From NCBI GenBank assembly GCA_017621205.1, contig JAGATQ010000016.1, positions 62,001-126,000 on the forward strand: DNA of 64,000 nucleotides, given 5' to 3'. The stretch comes from Lachnospira sp. Lineage in GTDB: Bacteria > Bacillota > Clostridia > Lachnospirales > Lachnospiraceae. The first letter of the stretch is position 1. The number at the start of each line of letters is the position of its first letter. The notes under the pieces are model-generated. The model saw only the letters and a program-made list of their open reading frames with translations, made no database searches and was not told the origin of the DNA. The translations under genes and the position numbers were made by a program. Shown one piece after another: positions 1 to 7,571 of the stretch.

Positions 1-565
1 GCAGAAAACCACTTAAAACATTTGCATTACCTGTTCTAATTAAAATATCAACTGGATAAGGAATTTCTAAATAATTGACGAATGATTCACCTGTTTTGTT
101 AGCCTTATCTACAGCTATTTCTATTTCATTAAAAGAACTATAATTAAAGCAAAAATAAACTGTTTTTTTACCATTTGCTGTCTTTGATTCTATTATTGTG
201 ATATATTTCAAAAATGGCTTTATATTAATATCATCTGCACTAACTATCTTAATTTTAATGTCATTTTCTATTGCATATGGTAAAAATATATTATTTAAAA
301 ACTCCCATTCGGCAGTACAGAAATCATTTACCTCCTTGTCACTGCGTTTAAAATTTAAGGTACTTGCTAAATACACACTAAAATATTTCGTCCCTTGAGC
401 AAAACTATAATCTATCATTTTAACAATACTGCACATAGAAACATAATAAGCTTCCAAATTAGTTTTATTATTCTTTTTTGCCCATCTTCTACCACCATCT
501 GGAATTAGCGCAATATGTTCAGGAAAGCTCTTTACATTAGGATGGAAATTATTATTATTGTACAT
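1..565 (-). CDS. Divergent cis-prenyltransferase (UppS-like), 3' end cut by window edge
   Basis: Read directly from the minus strand; the gene runs off the window start, so only about 188 N-terminal residues are present. The opening HIALIPDGGRRWAKK matches the undecaprenyl diphosphate synthase signature (usual HIAIIMDGNGRWAKK), residues STLNFKRS match the SENWNRP region, and DILIRTGNANVLSGF matches the DLLIRTSGExRLSNF region near the C terminus. The family condenses isopentenyl diphosphate onto allylic diphosphates to make polyprenyl carriers. The pyrophosphate-binding Asp and several Arg are kept, but the Asn after DG is Gly and the GHxxG histidine appears as Tyr, so chain length or substrate may be unusual. 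ATG at 565 is preceded by GGAG. The segment is markedly AT-rich, suggesting an acquired island. Family call firm; function uncertain. Confidence 0.8.
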   Translation of the reverse strand, partial: MYNNNNFHPNVKSFPEHIALIPDGGRRWAKKNNKTNLEAYYVSMCSIVKMIDYSFAQGTKYFSVYLASTLNFKRSDKEVNDFCTAEWEFLNNIFLPYAIENDIKIKIVSADDINIKPFLKYITIIESKTANGKKTVYFCFNYSSFNEIEIAVDKANKTGESFVNYLEIPYPVDILIRTGNANVLSGFL

Positions 566-608
566 AAATACTCCTTATCACTTTAACAATTTCAAAAATT
601 AAAATATC

Positions 609-1466
609 TTAATTTAATGTCTTATAATTACATAAATAATAATTATTTACTTCATCTATAGAAGCTTGAAAAATATAGCTATTATATGCATTAATATAAA
701 ATGCATAAAAATGAATATCACTTAAGATAATATCTATATCTTGATTCGTAAGTATCTTTTCTAAAAGCGTATTAAGTTTTTCATGTAAATCGTTTAACTT
801 AAAATAAATATTATTAAGTTCAATTGCCGATGTTAGTAATGCATTCACCTCATTTGTACGTGTGCCAAGAAAACTATTATAATAATAGATAGCATTAGTA
901 GAAATATTAAAAATAGGAATATCCATCAGAATGGAATAATTAACTAATCGATATACAATAGAATATCCTTTCGACATCAATAGATAATCGATGAGATCTT
1001 TTGACACTTTAAATGCTTTATATCCACATGCAACATCTGGTAAAAACCGACTTGAAACTTGTTTATATACAGCAGAAGCGAACGCATTTGCTATTGTTTT
1101 GCATGTAGGAATTGATATTGTTGAATCAAAACGATTCCCAAATACAATATCATAATCTTTTAGTGCATTAAGAAATTTATCTATATCATCAGGATTATGC
1201 TGACCATCTGCATCCATTAATAATACATATTTATAATCATTTTCTAGAGCATATTTAAGTCCCTCAAGAATGGCTTGAGACACGCCACAATTATAGGGCA
1301 TATTAATAACTCTAAAATTTTCTTGTTTAATTATTTCTAGTGTATTATCAGAACTACCATCATTTATCAACAAACAATTCCGTTTATATTTTTTCATCCG
1401 AAAAAGAACTGATTTAATCTGATTTGACACATTATATGCTGGAACAATAATTAAGGTCTCTTCCAT
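609..1466 (-). CDS. Family 2 glycosyltransferase (polyprenyl-phosphate sugar transferase-like)
   Basis: A 285-residue GT-A fold enzyme. The N terminus LIIVPAYNVSNQI, the INDGSSDNT nucleotide-binding motif and LLMDADGQHNPDDI (the DxD-type metal site, about residues 84-90) are classic GT2 motifs, close to dolichyl/undecaprenyl-phosphate glycosyltransferases. There is no C-terminal membrane pair, so it resembles cytoplasmic DPM1-like enzymes rather than ArnC/GtrB. It follows the cis-prenyltransferase-like gene's promoter side: order on the minus strand is GT2 then prenyltransferase, 43 bases apart, so they are probably co-transcribed. AAAGG lies before ATG 1466. AT-rich codon usage sets it apart from the rest of the window. 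A joint role in making or loading an unusual lipid carrier is inference. Confidence 0.8.
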   Translation of the reverse strand: MEETLIIVPAYNVSNQIKSVLFRMKKYKRNCLLINDGSSDNTLEIIKQENFRVINMPYNCGVSQAILEGLKYALENDYKYVLLMDADGQHNPDDIDKFLNALKDYDIVFGNRFDSTISIPTCKTIANAFASAVYKQVSSRFLPDVACGYKAFKVSKDLIDYLLMSKGYSIVYRLVNYSILMDIPIFNISTNAIYYYNSFLGTRTNEVNALLTSAIELNNIYFKLNDLHEKLNTLLEKILTNQDIDIILSDIHFYAFYINAYNSYIFQASIDEVNNYYLCNYKTLN

Positions 1467-1842
1467 ATCGCTACCTTTCTAATATCTACTACCTACATCT
1501 TATAATAAACACTATAATAAATGAACTTCTCAAAATATTATTTTTATTTTCTGATTAATTGTATCACATTATAGAATATTTTGTCTACAAAATAATATTT
1601 TTAACTTATATTTAATAATAGATTATTCCTATTATTCTTTATATAAGTAATTCTCATTTTACCAATATTGTACAACAGATAATCAATTACTATCTGATTG
1701 ATAGATTATTGTGCTCCCACTATATCAAATTTCTCATCCTCATTAGCTACTCTTAATAACTACTAACTGTGAAAGAAGGTAAGCACTTGGCTCAAAAAAT
1801 CAACCTTACAAAAGATAAAACCTATTGTACAAGACTTTCGGG

Positions 1843-3066
1843 AACACTTTGACCTAATTTTGCTACAGGGGTATCAGCCTCCAAAGTGAGCTTCGAAAGA
1901 CGTTTTATAATGATTATAAGAAGGCTGTCGTACATGATTATATTGTACATACGGAAATCCTTCAATGGATAAATACAAGCTCATCGTCATTATAATAATA
2001 ATGCTAATAGATTAATTCATTCTTTGGTGTGTTAAAATATCCTTCCATAGGTGCTTTGTCATATGGACAGCTAGCTTTACTCATATTTTGGATCAATCCA
2101 ACCTGTTTGCAGTATTCTGTGAATTCTTTTGATATGTACCGGCCTCCCCGATTACTGCAAAAGTATCAAGTGCTTTCTATCAATACCCAACTGGAAATCC
2201 AACGCTTTTTGCATGGTACGTCTTGCCAATTCACTGGTAATGTGTTTATCTGTAATATTGGCAATGAGACTTCTGTCATGCAGCTCGATAATGGAACAGT
2301 TATATCGCTTACTGCCGTCTGTAAGAAACAAACATGTGAAATCAGTACACCATATTTGATTGGTTTCTTTTGCAATATAATCTCGATTCAGTTTGTTTTA
2401 AAACACCTTGTGGGTTATACTTTTTTCGTATCCCAGATTCTTTTTTATCACAATAGAGAACAACTGTAATTCGGTATTCATATATTATGAGTTGTAAGCA
2501 GGCTGATGTGGATTCCTTTCCTGTCTAGACAGGCATGAATGATTCTGTAACCAGGCACTTCTCCATGCTCATGACAGAGATCTGTTATCTCGTTTTAAAT
2601 TATTTCCTCATAATAATCAAATTTGCGGTTTTTGAGAAAATTATAATAAGCATTGGGAAAAATCCCAAATTGCTTGAGTAACCAACGGAAGCTATAAACG
2701 TCCCCATATTGATGGATAAACCGATAAGCCTCTAATTGATTTCCTGCACAAAGAATGCCGCTATTTTTTTAGAAGTTGTTTTCCTTTTGGAGTTCCGCAA
2801 TTTCATTTCGTAGCCACAGATTCTCTTTCATATAAACATAATCAACTTGGGCTTCTTCATTTGTTTGACATTCTTCAAGAAACTGGCTAACCCAGTTTGA
2901 AATGCTTGCTTTAGATACCGATATTCTTCATCGACACCTTTTAGGGTACACCCTTCTTCAAGATAAAGGCAAACAATTTTCTTTTTGAATTTTGTTTCAT
3001 AATGTGGATCTATTTGTTATATACCTCTTTTCCTTCTAAGATTATATCTTATTGGTTCAAAGTGTT
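1843..3066. mobile_element. Decayed IS3-family insertion sequence with recognisable terminal inverted repeats
   Basis: The segment is 1224 bp, the usual IS3 size. Imperfect terminal inverted repeats are seen: AACACTTTGACCTAA at 1843-1857 and, on the minus strand from 3066 inward, AACACTTTGAACCAA (13 of 15 match). Between them lies a minus-strand transposase with many stops and frameshifts (separate entry). A target-site duplication is not evident. The bases outside, 1467-1842, are AT-rich and hold nothing else I can recognise. Confidence 0.75.
1874..3013 (-). pseudogene. Broken IS3-family transposase (OrfA helix-turn-helix plus OrfB DDE integrase)
   Basis: Reading across frames on the minus strand, the 5' part gives DPHYETKFKKKIVCLYLEEG, the start of an OrfA helix-turn-helix protein whose initiator has become ATA. 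A coiled region (LRNEIAELQKEN-like) follows, then OrfB with RFIHQYGD-like text, YYNFLKNRK, the first DDE aspartate in NQIWCTDFTCL, HDRSLIANI, and the C-terminal YNHVRQPSYNHY near 1900. At least three frame changes and several in-frame stops separate these blocks, so no functional transposase can be made. Plus-strand open frames here are antisense shadows. A frameshifted DDE domain and a lost start argue for an old insertion. Confidence 0.8.
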
Positions 3067-3115
3067 ACAACTACAATATATCACAACACTATAACATCTT
3101 AGTTATTTTTCTTCT

Positions 3116-3782
3116 TTAAAAATCTAAATCATTTATATTCTTCCAGACAATCTTATCCGAGCCAATCGTTAAAAACGGTCTTGTCAATTTTTCCCACTCA
3201 CTTTTTGATAATTCTATATCCTCATCACCAGTATTAAATAAGTATTTTCCCCCATGGTGTCCTAATAGGTCTGCAAAACCAACATTAAGGACTTCCTGTC
3301 CTTTACTATCAAGAACTATATAAGAGTAAGTAATACCGGCCGATTCCACTTTCTGGAGTATAGCCCTATTATTTAACGGTCTGTTATATCGGTCCCCTGT
3401 ATACCATGTAATCAGTTGATTGCTTTCAATTGTATGTATAGAATATGAAATGTCTGTTAATACATGTAATTCAGGCAGTTCATCACCTGTCATATCAAAC
3501 AAAGCATAACGAATTCCATCTTCCGTTTCTTCCGGAACAACCAGATTACAAAAGTTTCTCAAATACCAAGCCCCCTCTGAGCCATTTTCTGAACTAATTT
3601 CATCCTTATAAGAAAGATTCGTATTGTTTTAATCGAACGCTTAATTCATCTGTTTTTCCGTCGACAGTATTTGCACTGTTTTGTGGACTATTTCCATTTG
3701 AGGATTGACTTCTTTTTAATGAACAAGCTGTCAGTGAAAGAACGACAGCAAATAATAAAACAGTGAGTACATATTTTTTCAT
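3116..3782 (-). pseudogene. Frameshifted secreted lipoprotein gene
   Basis: Initiation at ATG 3782 after GGAGG gives MKKYVLTVLLFAVVLSLTAC, a clean lipoprotein signal with an LTAC lipobox. This frame stops at 3606-3608. The +1 frame then carries on as NTNLSYKDEISSENGSEGAW and a 148-residue domain to 3116 containing ALFDMTGDELPEL and YSYIVLDSKGQE, the repeated D-x-[TDN]-GD-x-L-PEL theme of surface lipoproteins that store property values. The break lies between about 3611 and 3632, next to a run of four Ts. It could be true decay, a phase-variable tract or a sequencing error. The downstream domain resembles the lipoprotein at 50929-52488 in style. Ligand unknown. Confidence 0.7.
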
Positions 3783-3891
3783 ACTATAAACCTCCGTTCT
3801 ATGATATAGATGAATACCAATAAAAATTTCTTGCCCTGTGGGTGGTTAAGCATTGTCATGACGCAATTTTAATCATCCTTTACTCGTTTTC

Positions 3892-3920
3892 ATTATACTA
3901 AAACCATGTCAAATTATCAA
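3892..3920 (-). promoter_or_regulatory. Sigma-A-type promoter for the lipoprotein pseudogene
   Basis: On the minus strand TTGATA (3920-3915), a 17-base spacer and TATAAT (3897-3892) form a near-consensus promoter about 110 bases upstream of ATG 3782. No hairpin is visible in the leader. An intact promoter supports recent rather than ancient inactivation of the gene. Confidence 0.6.
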
Positions 3921-4006
3921 TGTTTCTACACCAAGAAAATGCACACATGAAATATACAAATCCCCCTCTCCCTACACATATATCATTCGAAACAACAGCT
4001 ATCCGC

Positions 4007-4035
4007 TTGATATCAATAAAACAAGCAGATATAAT
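4007..4035 (+). promoter_or_regulatory. Sigma-A-type promoter of the WYL regulator gene
   Basis: TTGATA at 4007-4012, a 17-base spacer and TATAAT at 4030-4035. The predicted start point near 4042 falls inside the palindrome at 4041-4055, the usual geometry for repression by steric blocking. The rest of 3783-4131 shows no gene. Confidence 0.65.
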
Positions 4036-4040
4036 AAACT

Positions 4041-4055
4041 TGACATAACATGTCA
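4041..4055. promoter_or_regulatory. Palindromic operator TGACA-N5-TGTCA, copy 1
   Basis: TGACAT-AAC-ATGTCA is a perfect inverted repeat with 6-base arms. It sits on the predicted transcription start of the WYL regulator gene, and the same TGACA-N5-TGTCA pattern recurs at 5026-5040 ahead of the next gene. Autorepression by the regulator is the simplest reading; this is inference. Confidence 0.6.
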
Positions 4056-4131
4056 GGATATTATTGTTATTCTATATTGCAGAGAGAAAACCAGCGATTT
4101 CTATTTTATATATAGCAAAGGGGGCATGGTC

Positions 4132-5028
4132 ATGCAGGAAAGCAGATTATTTAAGATTGTGTACTATTTATTAGACAAGGGACAGGCTACTGCTCCGGAA
4201 TTAGCCAAAAAGCTTGAGGTATCCGTTAGAACAATTTATAGAGATATTGATTCCTTAAGTGCAGCAGGTATTCCCATTTATACAGAAGCGGGCAGAACTG
4301 GTGGCATTCGTTTAATGAATGACTTTGTTTTGAACAAGGCAATATTATCAGAGAAGGAAAAACAGGAAATCCTCACTGCATTACAGAGCATTAATGCAAC
4401 ATTGAATACCAGTAACAGCCAGACGTTACAGAAGCTTTCCGCCCTTTTCCATCAGGATTCAGAGAATTGGCTTGAAGTAGATTTCTCCAGATGGGGAAAT
4501 AAAGATTCTGACAATGATAAATTTGAATTACTAAAATCAGCAGTCGTTCATTGCAAGGCTGTTAAAATCCATTATGCCAATTCCTATGGAGCTATCAGCG
4601 AAAGAATCGTACATCCTCATCAGCTTTCCTACAAAGCAAAGGCATGGTATCTGAAAGCGTATTGTACAGAGAAACAGAATTTCAGAATATTCAAGTTAAA
4701 TCGTATTTTACAGTTAGAAATGTTAAACGAACAATTTCAAAAACGAGATTTACCGAAGCTAATTGACGAATCCGACGATAAATACAACGAAATTACACTT
4801 CGCTTTCCAAAAGAAATGGCATACCGCATCTATGATGAATTTGATAAAACACAAGTACAGCGGCAGGCTGATGGTGATTTTATTGTTTCTGTTAAAATGC
4901 CAGAAGATGAGTGGCTCATCGGGTTTCTGCTGTCGTTCGGAACACAGATAGATATCTTATCCCCAACGCACCTCAAAAAAGTCATAGCAGAAGAAGCCAA
5001 ATTAATATACGAAAAAAACAAACCCTGA
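4132..5028 (+). CDS. YafY/DeoR-like transcriptional regulator with HTH_11 and WYL domains
   Basis: A 298-residue regulator. The N-terminal winged helix (LLDKGQATAPELAKKLEVSVRTIYRDIDSL, about residues 10-40) is the HTH_11 type typical of YafY proteins, followed by a WYL ligand-binding domain around KSAVVHCKAVKIHYANSYG and the arginine-rich HPHQLSYKAKAWYLKAYC stretch, and a C-terminal WCX extension. I chose ATG 4132 over 4126 because AAAGGGGG at 4117-4124 is then 7 bases away instead of 1. WYL domains sense small ligands or nucleic acid. The operator at its promoter and the second copy overlapping its stop codon suggest it controls itself and the following ClbS-like gene. Confidence 0.9.
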   Translation: MQESRLFKIVYYLLDKGQATAPELAKKLEVSVRTIYRDIDSLSAAGIPIYTEAGRTGGIRLMNDFVLNKAILSEKEKQEILTALQSINATLNTSNSQTLQKLSALFHQDSENWLEVDFSRWGNKDSDNDKFELLKSAVVHCKAVKIHYANSYGAISERIVHPHQLSYKAKAWYLKAYCTEKQNFRIFKLNRILQLEMLNEQFQKRDLPKLIDESDDKYNEITLRFPKEMAYRIYDEFDKTQVQRQADGDFIVSVKMPEDEWLIGFLLSFGTQIDILSPTHLKKVIAEEAKLIYEKNKP

Positions 5029-5041
5029 CACACGGTGTCAG
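5025..5041. promoter_or_regulatory. Palindromic operator TGACA-N5-TGTCA, copy 2, overlapping the regulator stop codon
   Basis: CTGACAC-ACG-GTGTCAG is a perfect inverted repeat with 7-base arms; its TGA is the stop codon of the WYL regulator. It shares TGACA-N5-TGTCA with the site at 4041-4055. A further perfect palindrome, GACAAT-GGA-ATTGTC, lies at 5090-5104 with a different spacing. The short gap to the next gene has no strong promoter by eye. Confidence 0.6.
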
Positions 5042-5145
5042 CATTACTCTGGTAATATGCTAAACAGAAGCTTTAAACTATTAATTTATGACAATGGAAT
5101 TGTCGCTAAATGGATTTTTTATTGTGTACAGAAAGGAATATGAAT

Positions 5146-5697
5146 ATGGGAAGACCAACAACAAAAACAGATTTATTAACCGCAGCAGAAGCAAACTACG
5201 AAAAGCTAAATGCACTGATTTCCGCATTGACAGAGCAGGAGCTGTCCACACCCTTTGATTTTTCCGATGATGTGAAAAAGAAGGAGGCACATTGGAAACG
5301 GGATAAAAATCTTCGTGATATTTTAATCCATCTCTATGAATGGCACCAGCTTTTGCTTAGCTGGGTAGAGTCCAATCAACACGGTGACAGCCAGCCTTTT
5401 ATTCCACAGCCATATAACTGGAAGACTTACGCTGGATTGAATATGGAGTTTTGGAATAAGCATCAAAGCACCTCTTTAGAGGATGCAAAGACAATGCTTC
5501 GGCAATCTCATGCCGAAGTCTTAAGCTTAGCAGATACCTTTTCCAATGAGGAGCTGTTTTCTAAAGGTGTTTACAAATGGGTCGGCGGCAGCACGCTAGG
5601 CTCTTACTTTGTCAGCGTGACAGCCAGCCATTATGATTGGGCTATGAAGAAACTAAAGGCGCATAAAAAAATTGTACCGGTATGTAGCAAGAAATAA
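5146..5697 (+). CDS. ClbS/DfsB family four-helix bundle protein
   Basis: A 183-residue protein beginning MGRPTTKTDLLTAAEANYEKL, the characteristic start of the ClbS/DfsB family (formerly DUF1706, DinB-like four-helix fold). LRDILIHLYEWHQLLLSW and NWKTYAGLNMEFW match internal family blocks, and SVTASHYDWAMKKL closes the bundle. ClbS protects colibactin producers by opening the cyclopropane warhead, but most family members are uncharacterised. Starts at 5140 and 5146 are both possible; AAAGGA at 5132-5137 favours 5146. It follows the WYL regulator by 117 bases and has the shared operator upstream, suggesting an inducible protective or detoxifying role (inference). Confidence 0.85.
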   Translation: MGRPTTKTDLLTAAEANYEKLNALISALTEQELSTPFDFSDDVKKKEAHWKRDKNLRDILIHLYEWHQLLLSWVESNQHGDSQPFIPQPYNWKTYAGLNMEFWNKHQSTSLEDAKTMLRQSHAEVLSLADTFSNEELFSKGVYKWVGGSTLGSYFVSVTASHYDWAMKKLKAHKKIVPVCSKK

Positions 5698-5724
5698 CAC
5701 ACATATCACAGAAAGAAGGCTTAT

Positions 5725-5760
5725 GGGAGTGTATAAGTTACCAGTAACTTACACACTCCC
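5725..5760. terminator. Strong hairpin between convergent transcription units
   Basis: Arms GGGAGTGTATAAGTTA (5725-5740) and TAACTTACACACTCCC (5745-5760) pair at 15 of 16 positions around a CCAG loop. It lies between the ClbS-like gene (plus) and the signalling operon (minus). Neither side has a clear T-run, so it may be a bidirectional terminator or a protective 3' hairpin. Confidence 0.5.
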
Positions 5761-5822
5761 AATATAATTGTGGACTCTAAGGTATTTTGCCCCCAACTGA
5801 TGCCACGGATTGCTTCGTTGTT

Positions 5823-7547
5823 TCATGAAATAACATCGCCTGCATCAACCCGGTAACCACTCAATTCTTTATTCATACCGGTGATATTCAGAAACGTTTC
5901 CTCTGTAGAATCCTCAATGTTCTTCATATCTGTATTCATAGATAACAGCATCTCTGATACATATGTGATTTCTTTGCTAGTTTCCTCGGATGACATACTG
6001 ACAGACTGTATGACGTCATTGATACTCTTCAATGACTGTTCATACTGCTCAGTAATCTGCCGCAGTTGTTCCATGGATGCCCGGATATCATCTGATTGTC
6101 CCATAAAACTGTGGGAAGCATTGGTAAAGCTTTCATAATCCCTGGAAATCTCATCCTGCAAAAAGGAAAGCATCTGTTCTGCCAGTTTATTTAAGCCTTC
6201 CACCGCTTTCACTACATCATTACTCATGGTCTGAATCTCGTTTGCCGCATCGCTGGTATTACGAGCCAATACTTCAATTTCATGGGCTACAACCTCAAAT
6301 CCCCGACCCGCTTCTCCTGCCCTCGCTGCCTCAATAGAAGCATTCAATGCCAATAGGTTTGTCTGGGCAGAAATACTTAAAATAGAATCGGAAAGCTCTT
6401 TTATCCTAAGAACAGCCTCCGCCCCTTCCTTCTCTCTTTGCATGCCCAAAGACATATTTTCCACATTTTCTCCTATCCTTTTCACCGAACTATTTGCCGT
6501 TTCATTTAGTTCTTTTGAAGAAACATAGATATCTTGCAGATTATTGGTATTGTGGGTAACAATATCCACAATGCTCTTTATATCCTTATATACAAAATCC
6601 ACCTGCTCCCCGACTGTTCCGGCAGATGCGGCTATCTCCTCCGAAGATGCCACCATAGATTGTATTTTGTCATTTATATTAGCAATCTGGGAAACAGAAC
6701 CGGATACATGTGTATTGATATTCTCCATTTTGTATTCAATATTGTCTGTACCGCTCTTTATCTGCCGGATTGTATTGGCAGTCTTTTGCAAAAGCTGGTT
6801 TAAACTGTTACCAATCAACTCCAATTCATCACCGGAGGTAATATCTAACACCTTTGTTAAATCTCCATCATCTGACGCAACCTCAAGTATTTTGTCATTT
6901 ACTTTTGTAAAATTACGCTTCATTTTCAGCGATAGAATCGCTGCAGCAATAACCGCAAAGAGAATACCAATTACCACAGATAATAAAATATTGCGTATCA
7001 GAAGGTTCAAAGAGGTCTGTATCGACGAAGCCTCATAATCAATTGCCACAATACCAAGTGTGTTTCCACTATATATAATTGGTGCATAACCACTGTAAAA
7101 TGTTCCCCACTCATCGGTAAATGGTTCCTTTGTCACACTTGCTTTTCCTTCCATCGCCTCAAACATAGCATCCTGTGCCTTATAATCTTCGGCATATTCT
7201 CCGGGATCATCCGGGTCCGTATCTACAACAAACTGAAAATTATCTTTATCTTTCGGCATGAGCGTATAGACATAGGTTACTGAGTCTCCTGACAGAAAAA
7301 AGCTGAGGGAATTCTTTACCACCAGCAGAGCATCTTCATCGCCCTCCATCGCCTTCATAAAGGTCTCCCCATCCACATTTTCAGAAGCAATCACCGCAAT
7401 TTCCATCACATCCCCCATCGTCTTCTGTCTTAAAAAGCGTCCCATTGTAGAATAGGAGACACCTCCTACAATCAGTGCCACAACAAAGGAAGCCCCTAGA
7501 ATAAAAAGAAACAGTTGTGTAGAAATACTAACCTTTCTTGTTTTCAT
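5823..7547 (-). CDS. Methyl-accepting chemotaxis protein with short extracytoplasmic sensor
   Basis: A 574-residue chemoreceptor. TM1 (about 10-32) and TM2 (about 185-208, NILLSVVIGILFAVIAAAIL) flank a ~150-residue Cache-like sensor (TYVYTLMPKDKDNFQFVVDTDPDD, FYSGYAPIIYSGNTLGIVAIDYE). A HAMP region and a long signalling coiled coil follow. The hairpin tip [36 protein letters not shown] is recognisable but departs from the usual VVADEVRKLA, with His for Asp and Glu for Arg. It would report to CheA/CheW at the membrane. It is the last gene of the signalling operon, 24 bases after the GGDEF gene. Its stop codon lies inside a short repeat also found at the hydE stop codon. Confidence 0.9.
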   Translation of the reverse strand: MKTRKVSISTQLFLFILGASFVVALIVGGVSYSTMGRFLRQKTMGDVMEIAVIASENVDGETFMKAMEGDEDALLVVKNSLSFFLSGDSVTYVYTLMPKDKDNFQFVVDTDPDDPGEYAEDYKAQDAMFEAMEGKASVTKEPFTDEWGTFYSGYAPIIYSGNTLGIVAIDYEASSIQTSLNLLIRNILLSVVIGILFAVIAAAILSLKMKRNFTKVNDKILEVASDDGDLTKVLDITSGDELELIGNSLNQLLQKTANTIRQIKSGTDNIEYKMENINTHVSGSVSQIANINDKIQSMVASSEEIAASAGTVGEQVDFVYKDIKSIVDIVTHNTNNLQDIYVSSKELNETANSSVKRIGENVENMSLGMQREKEGAEAVLRIKELSDSILSISAQTNLLALNASIEAARAGEAGRGFEVVAHEIEVLARNTSDAANEIQTMSNDVVKAVEGLNKLAEQMLSFLQDEISRDYESFTNASHSFMGQSDDIRASMEQLRQITEQYEQSLKSINDVIQSVSMSSEETSKEITYVSEMLLSMNTDMKNIEDSTEETFLNITGMNKELSGYRVDAGDVIS

Positions 7548-7571
7548 ACGTATATTACCCCTTTCCGCATA

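Noticed and set aside
2029..2469. Plus-strand open frames of up to 146 codons in the IS remnant
   Set aside because: They are antisense to the recognisable IS3 OrfB blocks on the minus strand and show no protein-like features of their own.
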